A stretch of 53,005 nt of DNA from an uncultured Truepera sp. GTDB taxonomy: Bacteria; Deinococcota; Deinococci; Deinococcales; Trueperaceae. The notes under the pieces are model-generated. The model did no database searches. It saw nothing but the letters and a program-made list of their open reading frames with translations, and was not told the origin of the DNA. The position numbers were made by a program, and so were the translations under genes. This document shows positions 26,758 through 35,494 of the stretch, one piece after another. The number at the start of each line of letters is the position of its first letter. The stretch's first letter is position 1. The stretch spans positions 1 to 53,005 of the forward strand of contig CADCWP010000215.1 in NCBI GenBank assembly GCA_902806425.1, read 5' to 3'.

Positions 26758-28326
26758 ATGAGAAAACTTCTGGTGATGCTGACGGCGCTTTTGGCGCTGG
26801 GTCTGGGCGGCGCGCAGACGCTCGTCTTCGGGGGCAGCGGCCTGCCGGTCAGTTTAGATGACGCGACCGACGGCAACTCGCTGACGGTGGCCTATCAGAT
26901 TCTGGAGAACCTGGTGTTCGTCGAACCCGGCGGCACAGAGCTTCAGCCCGGGCTGGCGACCGAGTGGTCGTCGAACGAAGAGGGTACGGTCTGGACCTTT
27001 ACGCTCCGCGAAGGCGTGACCTTTCACGACGGCACACCCTTTAACGCCGAGGCGGCAAAGTTTAATATCGACCGCTGGAACGATCCCAACTTTGAGTACG
27101 GTTTCCGCGACGAAGGCAAGACCTTTGAAGCGTGGCGGTACGTCTTCGGCGGCTTTGCGGGCGACGAAGGCGCGGTCCTCCAAGAGGCGCGCGTGGTGGA
27201 TGAGTACACGCTCGAGCTGACCCTCAACACCCCGATGGGTTTTCTGCCCGCCGCTTTCTCCTCGTCCTACTTTGGCATCAACAGTCCGGCGGCGATTCGG
27301 GAAGTTGGCGCGGACTACGGCACACCTGCGGGCGGCGCGGTCGGCACCGGCCCCTTTCGGTTCGTCGAGTGGGTTGACGGGTCCCAAGTCACCTTGGAAC
27401 GCTACGCCGACTACTGGGGCGAGCCCGCGGGGGTCGAGCGCCTCGTATTCCGCGGTATCGAAGACCCCACCGCTCGCTTGGCCGAGCTGCAAGCGGGCAG
27501 CATCGACATCGCCGTCAGCCTCTCCCCGGACGATGTGGAGACCATCGAAGGCGACAGCAACTTAGAGGTCGTCACCGCCAGCGAAAACCTCAACATCGGC
27601 TACATCGGCCTGCACCAAGCCAACACCCCCCTTGAAAACCAGCAGGTCCGTCAAGCCATCGCCCACGCGGTCGACTGGAACGAGGTCGTCGGCGCGTTTT
27701 TCGGTGAAGGCGCGCAGGTCGCTACGCAGTTTATCCCGCCCGGCTTGATCGGCTTCCGTGACGACTTGGAGCCCTACGCCTACGACCCCGAACAGGCGCG
27801 TGAACTCTTAAGCGAGGCGGGCTTTGCGGACGGTTTCTCGACCCAGCTCTGGTACATGCCGGTGTCGCGCCCGTACTTCCCCTCGGCGGAGCCGGTCGCC
27901 TCGGCCATCGCCACCTATTTGGCCGACATCGGCATCCAGGCTGAGCTGCAAACCGAGGACTGGGGCACCTACTTGGACGACAACAACACCGGCAAGTTCC
28001 CTATGTATATGCTCGGCTGGAGCGCGGACTTCGCCGACCCGGACAACTTCATCTACACCTTTTTCGGCAGCCAAGAGGGCGCACTCAACTTCGGTTTTGA
28101 AAACGAAGAGGTAACGGGGCTTCTCGACCAGGCGCGTCAGGAACCCGACGAGGCGACCCGCGCCGAACTCTACGGCCAGGCGAGCCAGATTATCTACGAC
28201 CAAGTTCCGGCCATTCCGGTTGCCCATAACCCCGTGCTGAACGCCGTGCGCGTCGGGGTCGAGGGCTTTGAGCCGAGCCCACTGGGCAGCACCGTGCCCT
28301 TCAGGACCATTACCAAAACCGAATAA
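26758..28326 (+). CDS. Peptide/nickel-type ABC transporter substrate-binding protein
   Basis: Signal peptide MRKLLVMLTALLALGLGGAQ, FTLREGVTFHDGTPFNAEA (SBP_bac_5); GGAGG RBS before ATG 26758. Confidence 0.94.
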   Translation: MRKLLVMLTALLALGLGGAQTLVFGGSGLPVSLDDATDGNSLTVAYQILENLVFVEPGGTELQPGLATEWSSNEEGTVWTFTLREGVTFHDGTPFNAEAAKFNIDRWNDPNFEYGFRDEGKTFEAWRYVFGGFAGDEGAVLQEARVVDEYTLELTLNTPMGFLPAAFSSSYFGINSPAAIREVGADYGTPAGGAVGTGPFRFVEWVDGSQVTLERYADYWGEPAGVERLVFRGIEDPTARLAELQAGSIDIAVSLSPDDVETIEGDSNLEVVTASENLNIGYIGLHQANTPLENQQVRQAIAHAVDWNEVVGAFFGEGAQVATQFIPPGLIGFRDDLEPYAYDPEQARELLSEAGFADGFSTQLWYMPVSRPYFPSAEPVASAIATYLADIGIQAELQTEDWGTYLDDNNTGKFPMYMLGWSADFADPDNFIYTFFGSQEGALNFGFENEEVTGLLDQARQEPDEATRAELYGQASQIIYDQVPAIPVAHNPVLNAVRVGVEGFEPSPLGSTVPFRTITKTE

Positions 28327-28337
28327 CGTTTTTCTAG

Positions 28338-28366
28338 GGCCGGAGCTGTAACGCTCCGGCCTTTTT
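28338..28366 (+). terminator. Rho-independent terminator between substrate-binding protein and permease genes
   Basis: Perfect 9-bp stem GGCCGGAGC-TGTAAC-GCTCCGGCC followed by TTTTT. Confidence 0.9.
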
Positions 28367-28388
28367 CTAGCTTGATGAGGAGCGACGT

Positions 28389-29444
28389 TTGACGCGCTAC
28401 ATCTTCCGGCGCATCTTGGGCCTTATCCCCGTTTTGGTAGGTATCAGCCTGCTGACCTTTACCCTGACGCGTGTTATTCCCGCCGACCCGGCGCTGCTTA
28501 TTTTAGGTGAACGCGCGACCCCCGAATCGCGGGCGCAGTTGCGGGAGGTGCTGGGCCTTAACGAACCGCTCTTTTTCAACCCGGCGGCGGTCTCCGAGAC
28601 GGGTAACCCGGCCGCTTTTTTGGATTCACAGTATTTCAACTTTGTCGGTGGCGCGCTGACCGGAAACTTGGGGCGCTCGTACTTCACCCGTATCGACGTC
28701 CGCGACGGTCTCGCTCAGCGCTTTCCGGCGACCTTCGAGCTTGCGGTGACCGCCATGATCTTCGCGCTCGTGATCGGAATTCCGGCGGGGGTTGCCGCGG
28801 CCCTCTACCGAGGCACTGCGGTCGACACGCTGCTCATGATCGGCGCGCTTTCCGGAGTGTCGTTTCCGGTCTTTTGGTTGGCAATTATCCTCATCTATAT
28901 CTTTTCGATCAATCTCGGCTGGCTGCCGCCGTCGCAGCGGCTCGACGTGTCGCTCAGCCTTCAACCCGTCACCGGGCTCTACGTCCTTGACGGACTTTTG
29001 CGCGGGCGACCGGATATCTCTTGGGACGCGCTCAAACATCTTATCCTGCCGGGGGTCGCGCTCGGGACGATTCCACTAGCTATTGTCGTGCGGATGACGC
29101 GGAGTTCGATGTTGGAGGTCTTGGGGCAGGATTACGTCCGCACCGCCAAAGCCAAAGGGCTCCGGCAGCGGTTGGTGGTCAACAAGCACGCCCTTAGAAA
29201 CGCCCTCTTACCCGTCGTTACGGTAGTCGGGTTGTCGTTCGGGACGCTTTTGTCGGGAGCGATCCTGACCGAGACGGTCTTCTCGTGGCCGGGCATCGGC
29301 AAGTGGATCTACGACGCCATCTCGGCGCGCGACTACCCCATCATCCAAGGTGGCGTGTTATTTGTGGCGTTCGTGTTCGTTGTCGTCAACCTGCTCATCG
29401 ACCTTTCCTACGCGCTCATCGACCCCAGGATTCAGTACACGTGA
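28389..29444 (+). CDS. Peptide ABC transporter permease (DppB-like)
   Basis: MTRYIFRRILGLIPVLVGISLLTF, DYVRTAKAKGL...NKHALRNALLPVVTVVG. Confidence 0.94.
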   Translation: MTRYIFRRILGLIPVLVGISLLTFTLTRVIPADPALLILGERATPESRAQLREVLGLNEPLFFNPAAVSETGNPAAFLDSQYFNFVGGALTGNLGRSYFTRIDVRDGLAQRFPATFELAVTAMIFALVIGIPAGVAAALYRGTAVDTLLMIGALSGVSFPVFWLAIILIYIFSINLGWLPPSQRLDVSLSLQPVTGLYVLDGLLRGRPDISWDALKHLILPGVALGTIPLAIVVRMTRSSMLEVLGQDYVRTAKAKGLRQRLVVNKHALRNALLPVVTVVGLSFGTLLSGAILTETVFSWPGIGKWIYDAISARDYPIIQGGVLFVAFVFVVVNLLIDLSYALIDPRIQYT

Positions 29445-29451
29445 GGGCGCT

Positions 29452-30432
29452 GTGAAAGCTCCTTCGGGCGGCGCGGCAGCTGTTGCGGGCACCCTGACCG
29501 ACGCTGAGGCCGTGCGTGGGCGCTCGCTCTTGCAGGACTCGCTGCGGCGCTTTTTCCGCAACCCGACCGGCATGGTCGGGCTCGCCGTCACGCTTTTTTT
29601 TATCGTGATGTCGCTGCTTGCACCTGTCTTGCGCCCCTACGACGCCACGACCGACCGCAACCTGCGGCTGCGCTTGTCGCCGCCGTCGTGGACCATGACC
29701 CCGGAAGAGCGGACCGAACTGAGCGAGGACGCAGATATAGACGTAGGCCGCTGGACGCTGCCCTTCGGTACCGACGAGAACGGCCGCGACCTGCTGGTGC
29801 GGGTCTGGCACGGCGGGCGCATAAGCTTACGCATCGGCATTATCGCAGTGGCAATCTCGTCGACCATCGGGGTGCTGCTCGGGCTGTTGTCCGGCTACAT
29901 GCGTGGCTGGATCGACCTGATCACCGTCTGGCTGATGGACATCTTGCAGGCGTTTCCGGGCATTTTGTTGGCAATAGCCATTGTCGCGACGCTCGGGCCG
30001 AGCCTGACAAACGCGCTGATCGCCATCAGCATCACGCAGATTCCAAGCTATGTGCGGATCACGCGCTCGGTGGTGCTGGGGCTCCGCGAGTCCGAATACG
30101 TACAGGCGGCGAAGGCGCTCGGCGGCAGGGGTCCGCGCGTGGTGTTCAACCACATCTTCCCCAACAGCCTGTCGCCCATCATGGTGCAGCTGACGCTCTC
30201 TATCGGGACGGTTATCTTGGAGGTCGCGGCGCTTGGGTTTCTGGGTCTCGGCGCGCAGCCCCCCGACCCCGAATGGGGCGTGATGATCCGTGACGGCTAC
30301 CGGCAGTTTTTGCGCGCGCCGTGGATGAGCATCTTTCCGGGATTGGCAATATTCCTGTCGGTTGTGGGCTTTAACCTCCTAGGCGACGCTATTCGCGACG
30401 TGCTCGACCCGCGCCTGAAAAACGTGTCTTAA
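29452..30432 (+). CDS. Peptide ABC transporter permease (DppC-like)
   Basis: HPFGTDENGRDLLVRV-type motif (LPFGTDENGRDLL), EYVQAAKALGG, FNHIFPNSLSPIMVQ; GTG 29452 chosen over ORF start 29350. Confidence 0.92.
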   Translation: MKAPSGGAAAVAGTLTDAEAVRGRSLLQDSLRRFFRNPTGMVGLAVTLFFIVMSLLAPVLRPYDATTDRNLRLRLSPPSWTMTPEERTELSEDADIDVGRWTLPFGTDENGRDLLVRVWHGGRISLRIGIIAVAISSTIGVLLGLLSGYMRGWIDLITVWLMDILQAFPGILLAIAIVATLGPSLTNALIAISITQIPSYVRITRSVVLGLRESEYVQAAKALGGRGPRVVFNHIFPNSLSPIMVQLTLSIGTVILEVAALGFLGLGAQPPDPEWGVMIRDGYRQFLRAPWMSIFPGLAIFLSVVGFNLLGDAIRDVLDPRLKNVS

Positions 30433-30458
30433 CGGCGCTGAGTCGTGTTTATAGTTAA

Positions 30459-31379
30459 ATGATGATCTTCGCCGGGTGTCCAGTAGACGAAAGTGTTTTT
30501 ACTGCGTGGCAACGTCACTGGGCACCTCCAAGCCAACCCTTCTTTGTCAGCGACGCGCTTCTAAAGCGGCTTCCTCCGTGGCCCCGCTTTACGCGCCGGG
30601 AGTTTGGGGAGTCGGGCGTGGCTTTAAGCCTGCACGACACCTTCACAACCTACAGGGTTAGTGATGATCCGCCCTGGGTCGTGTGGCTAACCTACGAGGC
30701 ATTCTCTAATCTCAGTCACAACGAGCAGTTCGACCTTTTAGGCGAGCAGCGCACCTTCGGGCGGGCCGGGGTCGTTCATCTTGACGAGGTCGCCGACCAA
30801 GTTGAGGTCAACGGAATCGCTGAACTGGCGACCGGCGGCCTTTTCGTCTGGTGGCCCAAGCTTTGGGGGCTCCTCCACGCGTCCGAGCAGGAGCGGGTTT
30901 TGCAGAAGTTGGTCGAAGCTGACCGACTTCCCTGTAGGCGTGACGAGCTCTCCGCTCAAGACTGGCACCGCATCGCGGCCCGCTTGCCCGGCGCACGCGA
31001 ACTCGCCGGAAGTTTTTTGCCCGAGAGTGGAGGTAACTGTCTAGCTACGGTGATGGCGGCCTTTGGCGCGCCTGCTGTTGCGGAGCGGTGGGTTCACCCG
31101 GAACCGTTTGGGCGGTGGCTCGGCTCCTTTACGCTCTCTGGTTCGGCGCGGACGGTGCTCGCGCCCCCTAATTTAGGAGACGTATTGGTCTGGCGCGACC
31201 AAAACGCACGGATACAGCACGCCGCCGTCAGTTTGGGTGAAGGTTTCGTTCTGCACAAAGAAGCGCAGTGTTGGCACGTGCCGAGGCAAGTCGTGAGCCT
31301 AAAGGATGCTCTAAGCAGATGGCGAGACGATGGATACCCAAGTCTTTACACTCCGTTGAAAGGGCTGGTCCTGCGCTAG
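30459..31379 (+). CDS. Hypothetical protein with possible C-terminal NlpC/P60-like cysteine peptidase domain
   Basis: GNCLATVMAAFG (candidate Cys) and GDVLVWRDQNARIQHAAVSLGEGFVLHK (candidate His) arrangement. Confidence 0.6.
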   Translation: MMIFAGCPVDESVFTAWQRHWAPPSQPFFVSDALLKRLPPWPRFTRREFGESGVALSLHDTFTTYRVSDDPPWVVWLTYEAFSNLSHNEQFDLLGEQRTFGRAGVVHLDEVADQVEVNGIAELATGGLFVWWPKLWGLLHASEQERVLQKLVEADRLPCRRDELSAQDWHRIAARLPGARELAGSFLPESGGNCLATVMAAFGAPAVAERWVHPEPFGRWLGSFTLSGSARTVLAPPNLGDVLVWRDQNARIQHAAVSLGEGFVLHKEAQCWHVPRQVVSLKDALSRWRDDGYPSLYTPLKGLVLR

Positions 31380-31422
31380 GAGAATGTCCGAGCTTGTGGT
31401 GCTTGTCGGCCCGAGTCGCATC

Positions 31423-31453
31423 GAAAAAGCGTGTGGGAATACTCACACACGCT
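31423..31453 (-). terminator. Rho-independent terminator for the minus-strand lipoprotein gene
   Basis: AGCGTGTG / CACACGCT stem; on the minus strand followed by TTTTTCG. Confidence 0.8.
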
Positions 31454-31475
31454 CCTGTTGACACCTTGGGCTTAG

Positions 31476-33215
31476 CTAACGGCCCAGTATAAAGACCATG
31501 CTGGCAGGGAGGTTGTAGATGCGGGGCGATTCGTAACGGCCCTCTTCGGTATTTGCGTAGGCGGTCCGGGTAGCGAGCTCAAGGCGGCCCGAAGCGTCCC
31601 ACGGGGCCATGTGCGAGTAGGGATACGAGACGAAGTAGTAAAGGTCGCCGTACTGGCCGCCGCCGCCGCAGATAGTATTCGTCAGGTAGCTGCCGTCGGT
31701 TTTCTTAAGGACGGTATAGGCCATGGTGTTGGCTACACGGGTCATAAAGGTCCGGTCGAAAAGGCTCGAGTCCAGGGTGGCGAGTTCGGCAAACGCCTGC
31801 ATCGTATAGCGGATGTAGACGGTCGGCTGGCACCCTAGAGCCGGTCTGTTGTTGAGATCGTTGATGCGGTGATCCCACGTGTAGCCCGTGCCGTTCGGGG
31901 TCGAGATCGTCCTCATATGAGACCTGACTACCCCCGCCATGCGCGTAGCCTCGGTGTAGTAGCTGCTGTCGCCCGTCAGCTTGTACATGAAAAAGTGGTA
32001 GCGGATAAACTGCGCGTAGGGGTGCATCAGATCTTTTTGCATAAAGGGAAAACCCGAAGGTTTGTTGTTGCGCCCACGCCACTTTTCCTCGAAGTGGTTT
32101 TTGAGGTAGTTCGTCCAGTACGACGCGCTCGAGCTGTAGCCTGCTTGCTTAAGCGTGTATGCTACCGACGCGACCATCGAGTGAGCGAGAATCTCGTCCA
32201 TAACGTGCTCGTCGGTACCGAGGTACTGTTCCGAGGAAGAATCGGTGCGTTGCCGGTAGACCCAGTTGAGGTAGCCGTCACCGTTGGAGTCGCTGAGGTT
32301 GCCCTTAGCGATGTTCATGAGCCTATCGAGCTGCCGGACGAGGGTGCGGTCACCAGTCTCGCGGTAGGCGAGGACAAGGCTGGTGGCGTAGTTGTTGAAG
32401 TTGCGTGCGAGCGAGAAGGTGTCGCCGTTGGCCTGCCTGTCGGGATTCATCCAAGCGTTGTAGGAGTCGTACTTGGGGTTGGTGATGGTCGCGACCAAGC
32501 GTGAGTTCCAAGTGGCCAAAGTGCCGCTGCTTCCGCTGCCACTACCCCCATCATCACCATCGTCCCCGTCGTCCCCATCATCGCCGTCGTCGCCATCATC
32601 CGTCTCGTACCAGACGTAAAGCGTCGGCGCGACCTTGGTACCACCACCATCGACTGACATCGCCTCCCGGTCGTTGTTGGTGTTGCCGCCTACGATTAGG
32701 GCTAGGGCGTTGCCGCTTCTCCAACCGCTGCGGCTGACGACCTCCTGAACCACGTTCGAGAGGTCGCTCGACTGCGCCACTACCCCTTCGCTCCATGATG
32801 GCGCGCTCCAGTTCGCCGCCGCCGAAGTTAAGCTCCGTGAACTTAAGTTCTGGTTTGAGCTAGAGAACTGCGCCGCCGAGTCGGCGTCGTGCGCTCTAAA
32901 GGTGAGCGTAGTGTCGCCCGAACTCGTCGCGGCTGCCATCAGCCGCACGTACGCTTTGGTTATCTTGGCTCCCTGGGGGACCCCGACGCCAGTAAAGCGC
33001 AGGCCAACTCTTTGACCGTCCGCCGAGAAGTTCAACCTGTTCGCGTCGTCGCCGCTGACCATGCTGCCCGACGCGCTCTCCTCAGAGTCGTCGGCCCCGC
33101 TGCGAATCCAGGTTCGCACCGAACCCGTAGCAGCAGGGGTGAGTTCAGGGACTTCGGTGCTGCTGCACGCGGCGAGCAGCGCCAGTAAGCCGAACATAAA
33201 GCTTCTTGGTTTCAT
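31476..33215 (-). CDS. Secreted lipoprotein: DNRLRE-like N-terminal domain, DDG-repeat linker, C-terminal helical toroid-like domain
   Basis: MKPRSFMFGLLALLAACSS lipobox; SSDLSNVVQEVVSRSGWRSGNALALIVGG...APTLYVWYE; (DDG)6; helical-repeat-like C-terminus. Start chosen at 33215. Confidence 0.75.
   Translation of the reverse strand: MKPRSFMFGLLALLAACSSTEVPELTPAATGSVRTWIRSGADDSEESASGSMVSGDDANRLNFSADGQRVGLRFTGVGVPQGAKITKAYVRLMAAATSSGDTTLTFRAHDADSAAQFSSSNQNLSSRSLTSAAANWSAPSWSEGVVAQSSDLSNVVQEVVSRSGWRSGNALALIVGGNTNNDREAMSVDGGGTKVAPTLYVWYETDDGDDGDDGDDGDDGDDGGSGSGSSGTLATWNSRLVATITNPKYDSYNAWMNPDRQANGDTFSLARNFNNYATSLVLAYRETGDRTLVRQLDRLMNIAKGNLSDSNGDGYLNWVYRQRTDSSSEQYLGTDEHVMDEILAHSMVASVAYTLKQAGYSSSASYWTNYLKNHFEEKWRGRNNKPSGFPFMQKDLMHPYAQFIRYHFFMYKLTGDSSYYTEATRMAGVVRSHMRTISTPNGTGYTWDHRINDLNNRPALGCQPTVYIRYTMQAFAELATLDSSLFDRTFMTRVANTMAYTVLKKTDGSYLTNTICGGGGQYGDLYYFVSYPYSHMAPWDASGRLELATRTAYANTEEGRYESPRIYNLPASMVFILGR
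32547..32600 (-). repeat. 9-bp tandem repeat encoding (Asp-Asp-Gly)x6
   Basis: Six consecutive GAY-GAY-GGN units read on the minus strand. Confidence 0.9.
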
Positions 33216-33538
33216 TTTTCCTCCACCCCGGGTTGACGTTGAGCCCATAGAGAAGTTCTCCACGGGTTTGGCTGCACAGTGCGAGGCTGAGTTCAAAACG
33301 TCCTCGGTCGGTTGCGCTACTGGCTCCACCTGTTCCAAGCGCCCAAATATGGAAAACAGGTTTCGTCGCCTCCGAGGGGCGGGGTAACCCCTCTACGCCT
33401 TGAATCTTAATCTAGGCTTAATGTTTAACTTTGTGAAATATTTCGTTTTGCGTCCATAGAGTGAAAAACTATAAACGTCTTTTGAGCGCGCGATGCGGCG
33501 AGACGCTTCCAGAGGGGGTGGGCACGATACGATAAGGT

Positions 33539-35077
33539 GTGCCGGATTTTGATGTAATTACAGTTGGGGCGGGGCACAATGCGCTCATTACAAGCGCGTA
33601 TCTCGCGCAAGCAGGCTACAAGGTGGGCGTCTTTGAGCGGCGTGATGTCGTGGGCGGGGCGGTGTCGACCAAGGAGATCGTACCGGGTTACCAGTTCGAC
33701 CTGGGCGGTAGCGCGCATATCTTAATTCGCCTGACGCCGATCATCGAAGAATTGGGGTTGGAGCGCTACGGTCTCGAGTATATCGACATCGACCCCCTTT
33801 TTTTTGCACCGTACAGGGACGGCGAAAGCGTTTTTATCCACCGCAGCGAACAGAAGACCGTAGAGGGGCTCGAGCGCAGCTACCCCGGTGAGGGGGAGGC
33901 TTACAGGCGCTTTATGGACGACTGGCGGCCCTTCGGCAAGGCCGTCAAAGAGCTTTTTTTAAGCACGCCGAGCCCCCTAAACCTGGGCAAAAAGATGATC
34001 TTCGGCAAGGCCATCAAGGGTGACTGGAAAAAAGCGCTGCCCAAAATTCTCAAACCTTACGGCGAGGTAGTCGACAGCTATTTCAAGGAGGAGCGGGTCA
34101 AAACGCCGCTGGTCTGGATGGCCGCGCAGTCCGGCCCACCGCCGTCCGAGCCGTTCTCGTCGCCGTTCGTGCTCTGGCAGCCGCTGTACCACGAGAGCGG
34201 TATGGCGCGGCCCAAGGGCGGCTCGGGGATGCTCACGCAGGCGCTTGGGCGGCACATTGAGGCGCACGGTGGGCAGCTGTTCGTGAACGCTTCAGTCGAA
34301 AAGATTTTGGTCGAAGGGACGCGGGCGACCGGGGTGCAGGTCGGGGGTCAGGTCTACACGGCGCGTTCGGTTGTGGCGGGCACGCACGCCCTCGAGACGT
34401 TCGGCAAACTTCTCCCCGAAGCGCACCGCCCCGAGGGAAGCCGTCACATGCGTGTCGGGAACGGCTTCGGCGCGATTTTGCGGCTGGCCCTAAACGCGCC
34501 GGTACGCTACAGCGCGCACCCCGGCGACGCGGCGCGGCGGGCTTTGGGCCTGATCTGCCGCGACCGGGCGCAGCTGAGCGCCGCGTACGGCGACTTTTTG
34601 GCCGGTCGTCCGGCGGCGGACCCGCCCATCGTAGCGATGAGTTTTAGCGCTGTAGACGACACGCTGGCCCCGCCCGGTGGCGAGGTGCTGTGGCTCTGGG
34701 CGCAGTATTTTCCCTATGAGCTGGCCCATGGCGCGCGCTGGGCCGACATCGAGGACGAGGTAGCCGAGCGCATCCTGGACGCCTACGAGGTCTACGCGCC
34801 GGGTACCAAGGCGAAGGTCGTCGGCAAGCTGTTTCAGCATCCGGAGTGGCTCGAGCGTCACCTGGGCCTCTACCGCGGCAACGTGATGCACCTCGAGATG
34901 AGCCTGGACCAGATGTTCGCGCTGCGACCCTTTTTGGGTATGGCCGAATATAAAACGCACCTCAAAGGCCTCTACCTGACCGGCGCGAGCACGCATCCCG
35001 GTGGGGGCATCATGGGCGCGTCGGGGCGCAACGCGGCGCGGGTCGTCCTAAAAGACTTAGAGAAGAAAAAGGTGTGA
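33539..35077 (+). CDS. crtO: Carotene ketolase, CrtO type (CrtI superfamily)
   Basis: 512 aa; [79 protein letters not shown] closely resemble remembered Deinococcus CrtO; GTG start. Confidence 0.9.
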   Translation: MPDFDVITVGAGHNALITSAYLAQAGYKVGVFERRDVVGGAVSTKEIVPGYQFDLGGSAHILIRLTPIIEELGLERYGLEYIDIDPLFFAPYRDGESVFIHRSEQKTVEGLERSYPGEGEAYRRFMDDWRPFGKAVKELFLSTPSPLNLGKKMIFGKAIKGDWKKALPKILKPYGEVVDSYFKEERVKTPLVWMAAQSGPPPSEPFSSPFVLWQPLYHESGMARPKGGSGMLTQALGRHIEAHGGQLFVNASVEKILVEGTRATGVQVGGQVYTARSVVAGTHALETFGKLLPEAHRPEGSRHMRVGNGFGAILRLALNAPVRYSAHPGDAARRALGLICRDRAQLSAAYGDFLAGRPAADPPIVAMSFSAVDDTLAPPGGEVLWLWAQYFPYELAHGARWADIEDEVAERILDAYEVYAPGTKAKVVGKLFQHPEWLERHLGLYRGNVMHLEMSLDQMFALRPFLGMAEYKTHLKGLYLTGASTHPGGGIMGASGRNAARVVLKDLEKKKV

Positions 35078-35080
35078 GCG

Positions 35081-35494
35081 GTGGCCGAATACGAGGTTAG
35101 AGCGCAAGTCCCTACAGTAGACGACTATATCCGCGTCCGCCTAGCTGCCGGCCTCAGCCGTAAAACTGAAGAGGCCGCGACGATTGGGCTCAAAGATTCG
35201 CTCTTTGCCGTCACAATTTTTAATGAGAATGAACCCGTAGGAATAGGCCGCATTATAGGCGACGGCGGGTGCTTCTTTGAGGTAGTAGACATAGCCGTCT
35301 TACCTAAGCATCAGCAAAGGGGTGTCGGTACCCTTATCATGGACGTGCTGATAGCTTACGTGAACGAACACGCCCCTAAAAGCGCCTACGTAAGCCTCAT
35401 GGCCGATTACGGCACCCCGACATTTTACGAGAAGTTTGGCTTCGCCAAAGCCGAACTCCCCAAAGCTGCCGGGATGGTCCTGCGCGTCCTGTGA
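35081..35494 (+). CDS. GNAT family N-acetyltransferase
   Basis: 137 aa; [24 protein letters not shown] acetyl-CoA-binding motif; 4-bp overlap with next CDS. Confidence 0.9.
   Translation: MAEYEVRAQVPTVDDYIRVRLAAGLSRKTEEAATIGLKDSLFAVTIFNENEPVGIGRIIGDGGCFFEVVDIAVLPKHQQRGVGTLIMDVLIAYVNEHAPKSAYVSLMADYGTPTFYEKFGFAKAELPKAAGMVLRVL

Noticed and set aside
31869-32504. 211-aa plus-strand ORF opposite the DNRLRE lipoprotein
   Set aside because: Antisense shadow; the minus-strand gene has lipobox and terminator support
32543-32604. Tandem 9-bp repeat considered as a CRISPR-like array
   Set aside because: Units are contiguous with no spacers and in frame as (DDG)n within a protein linker
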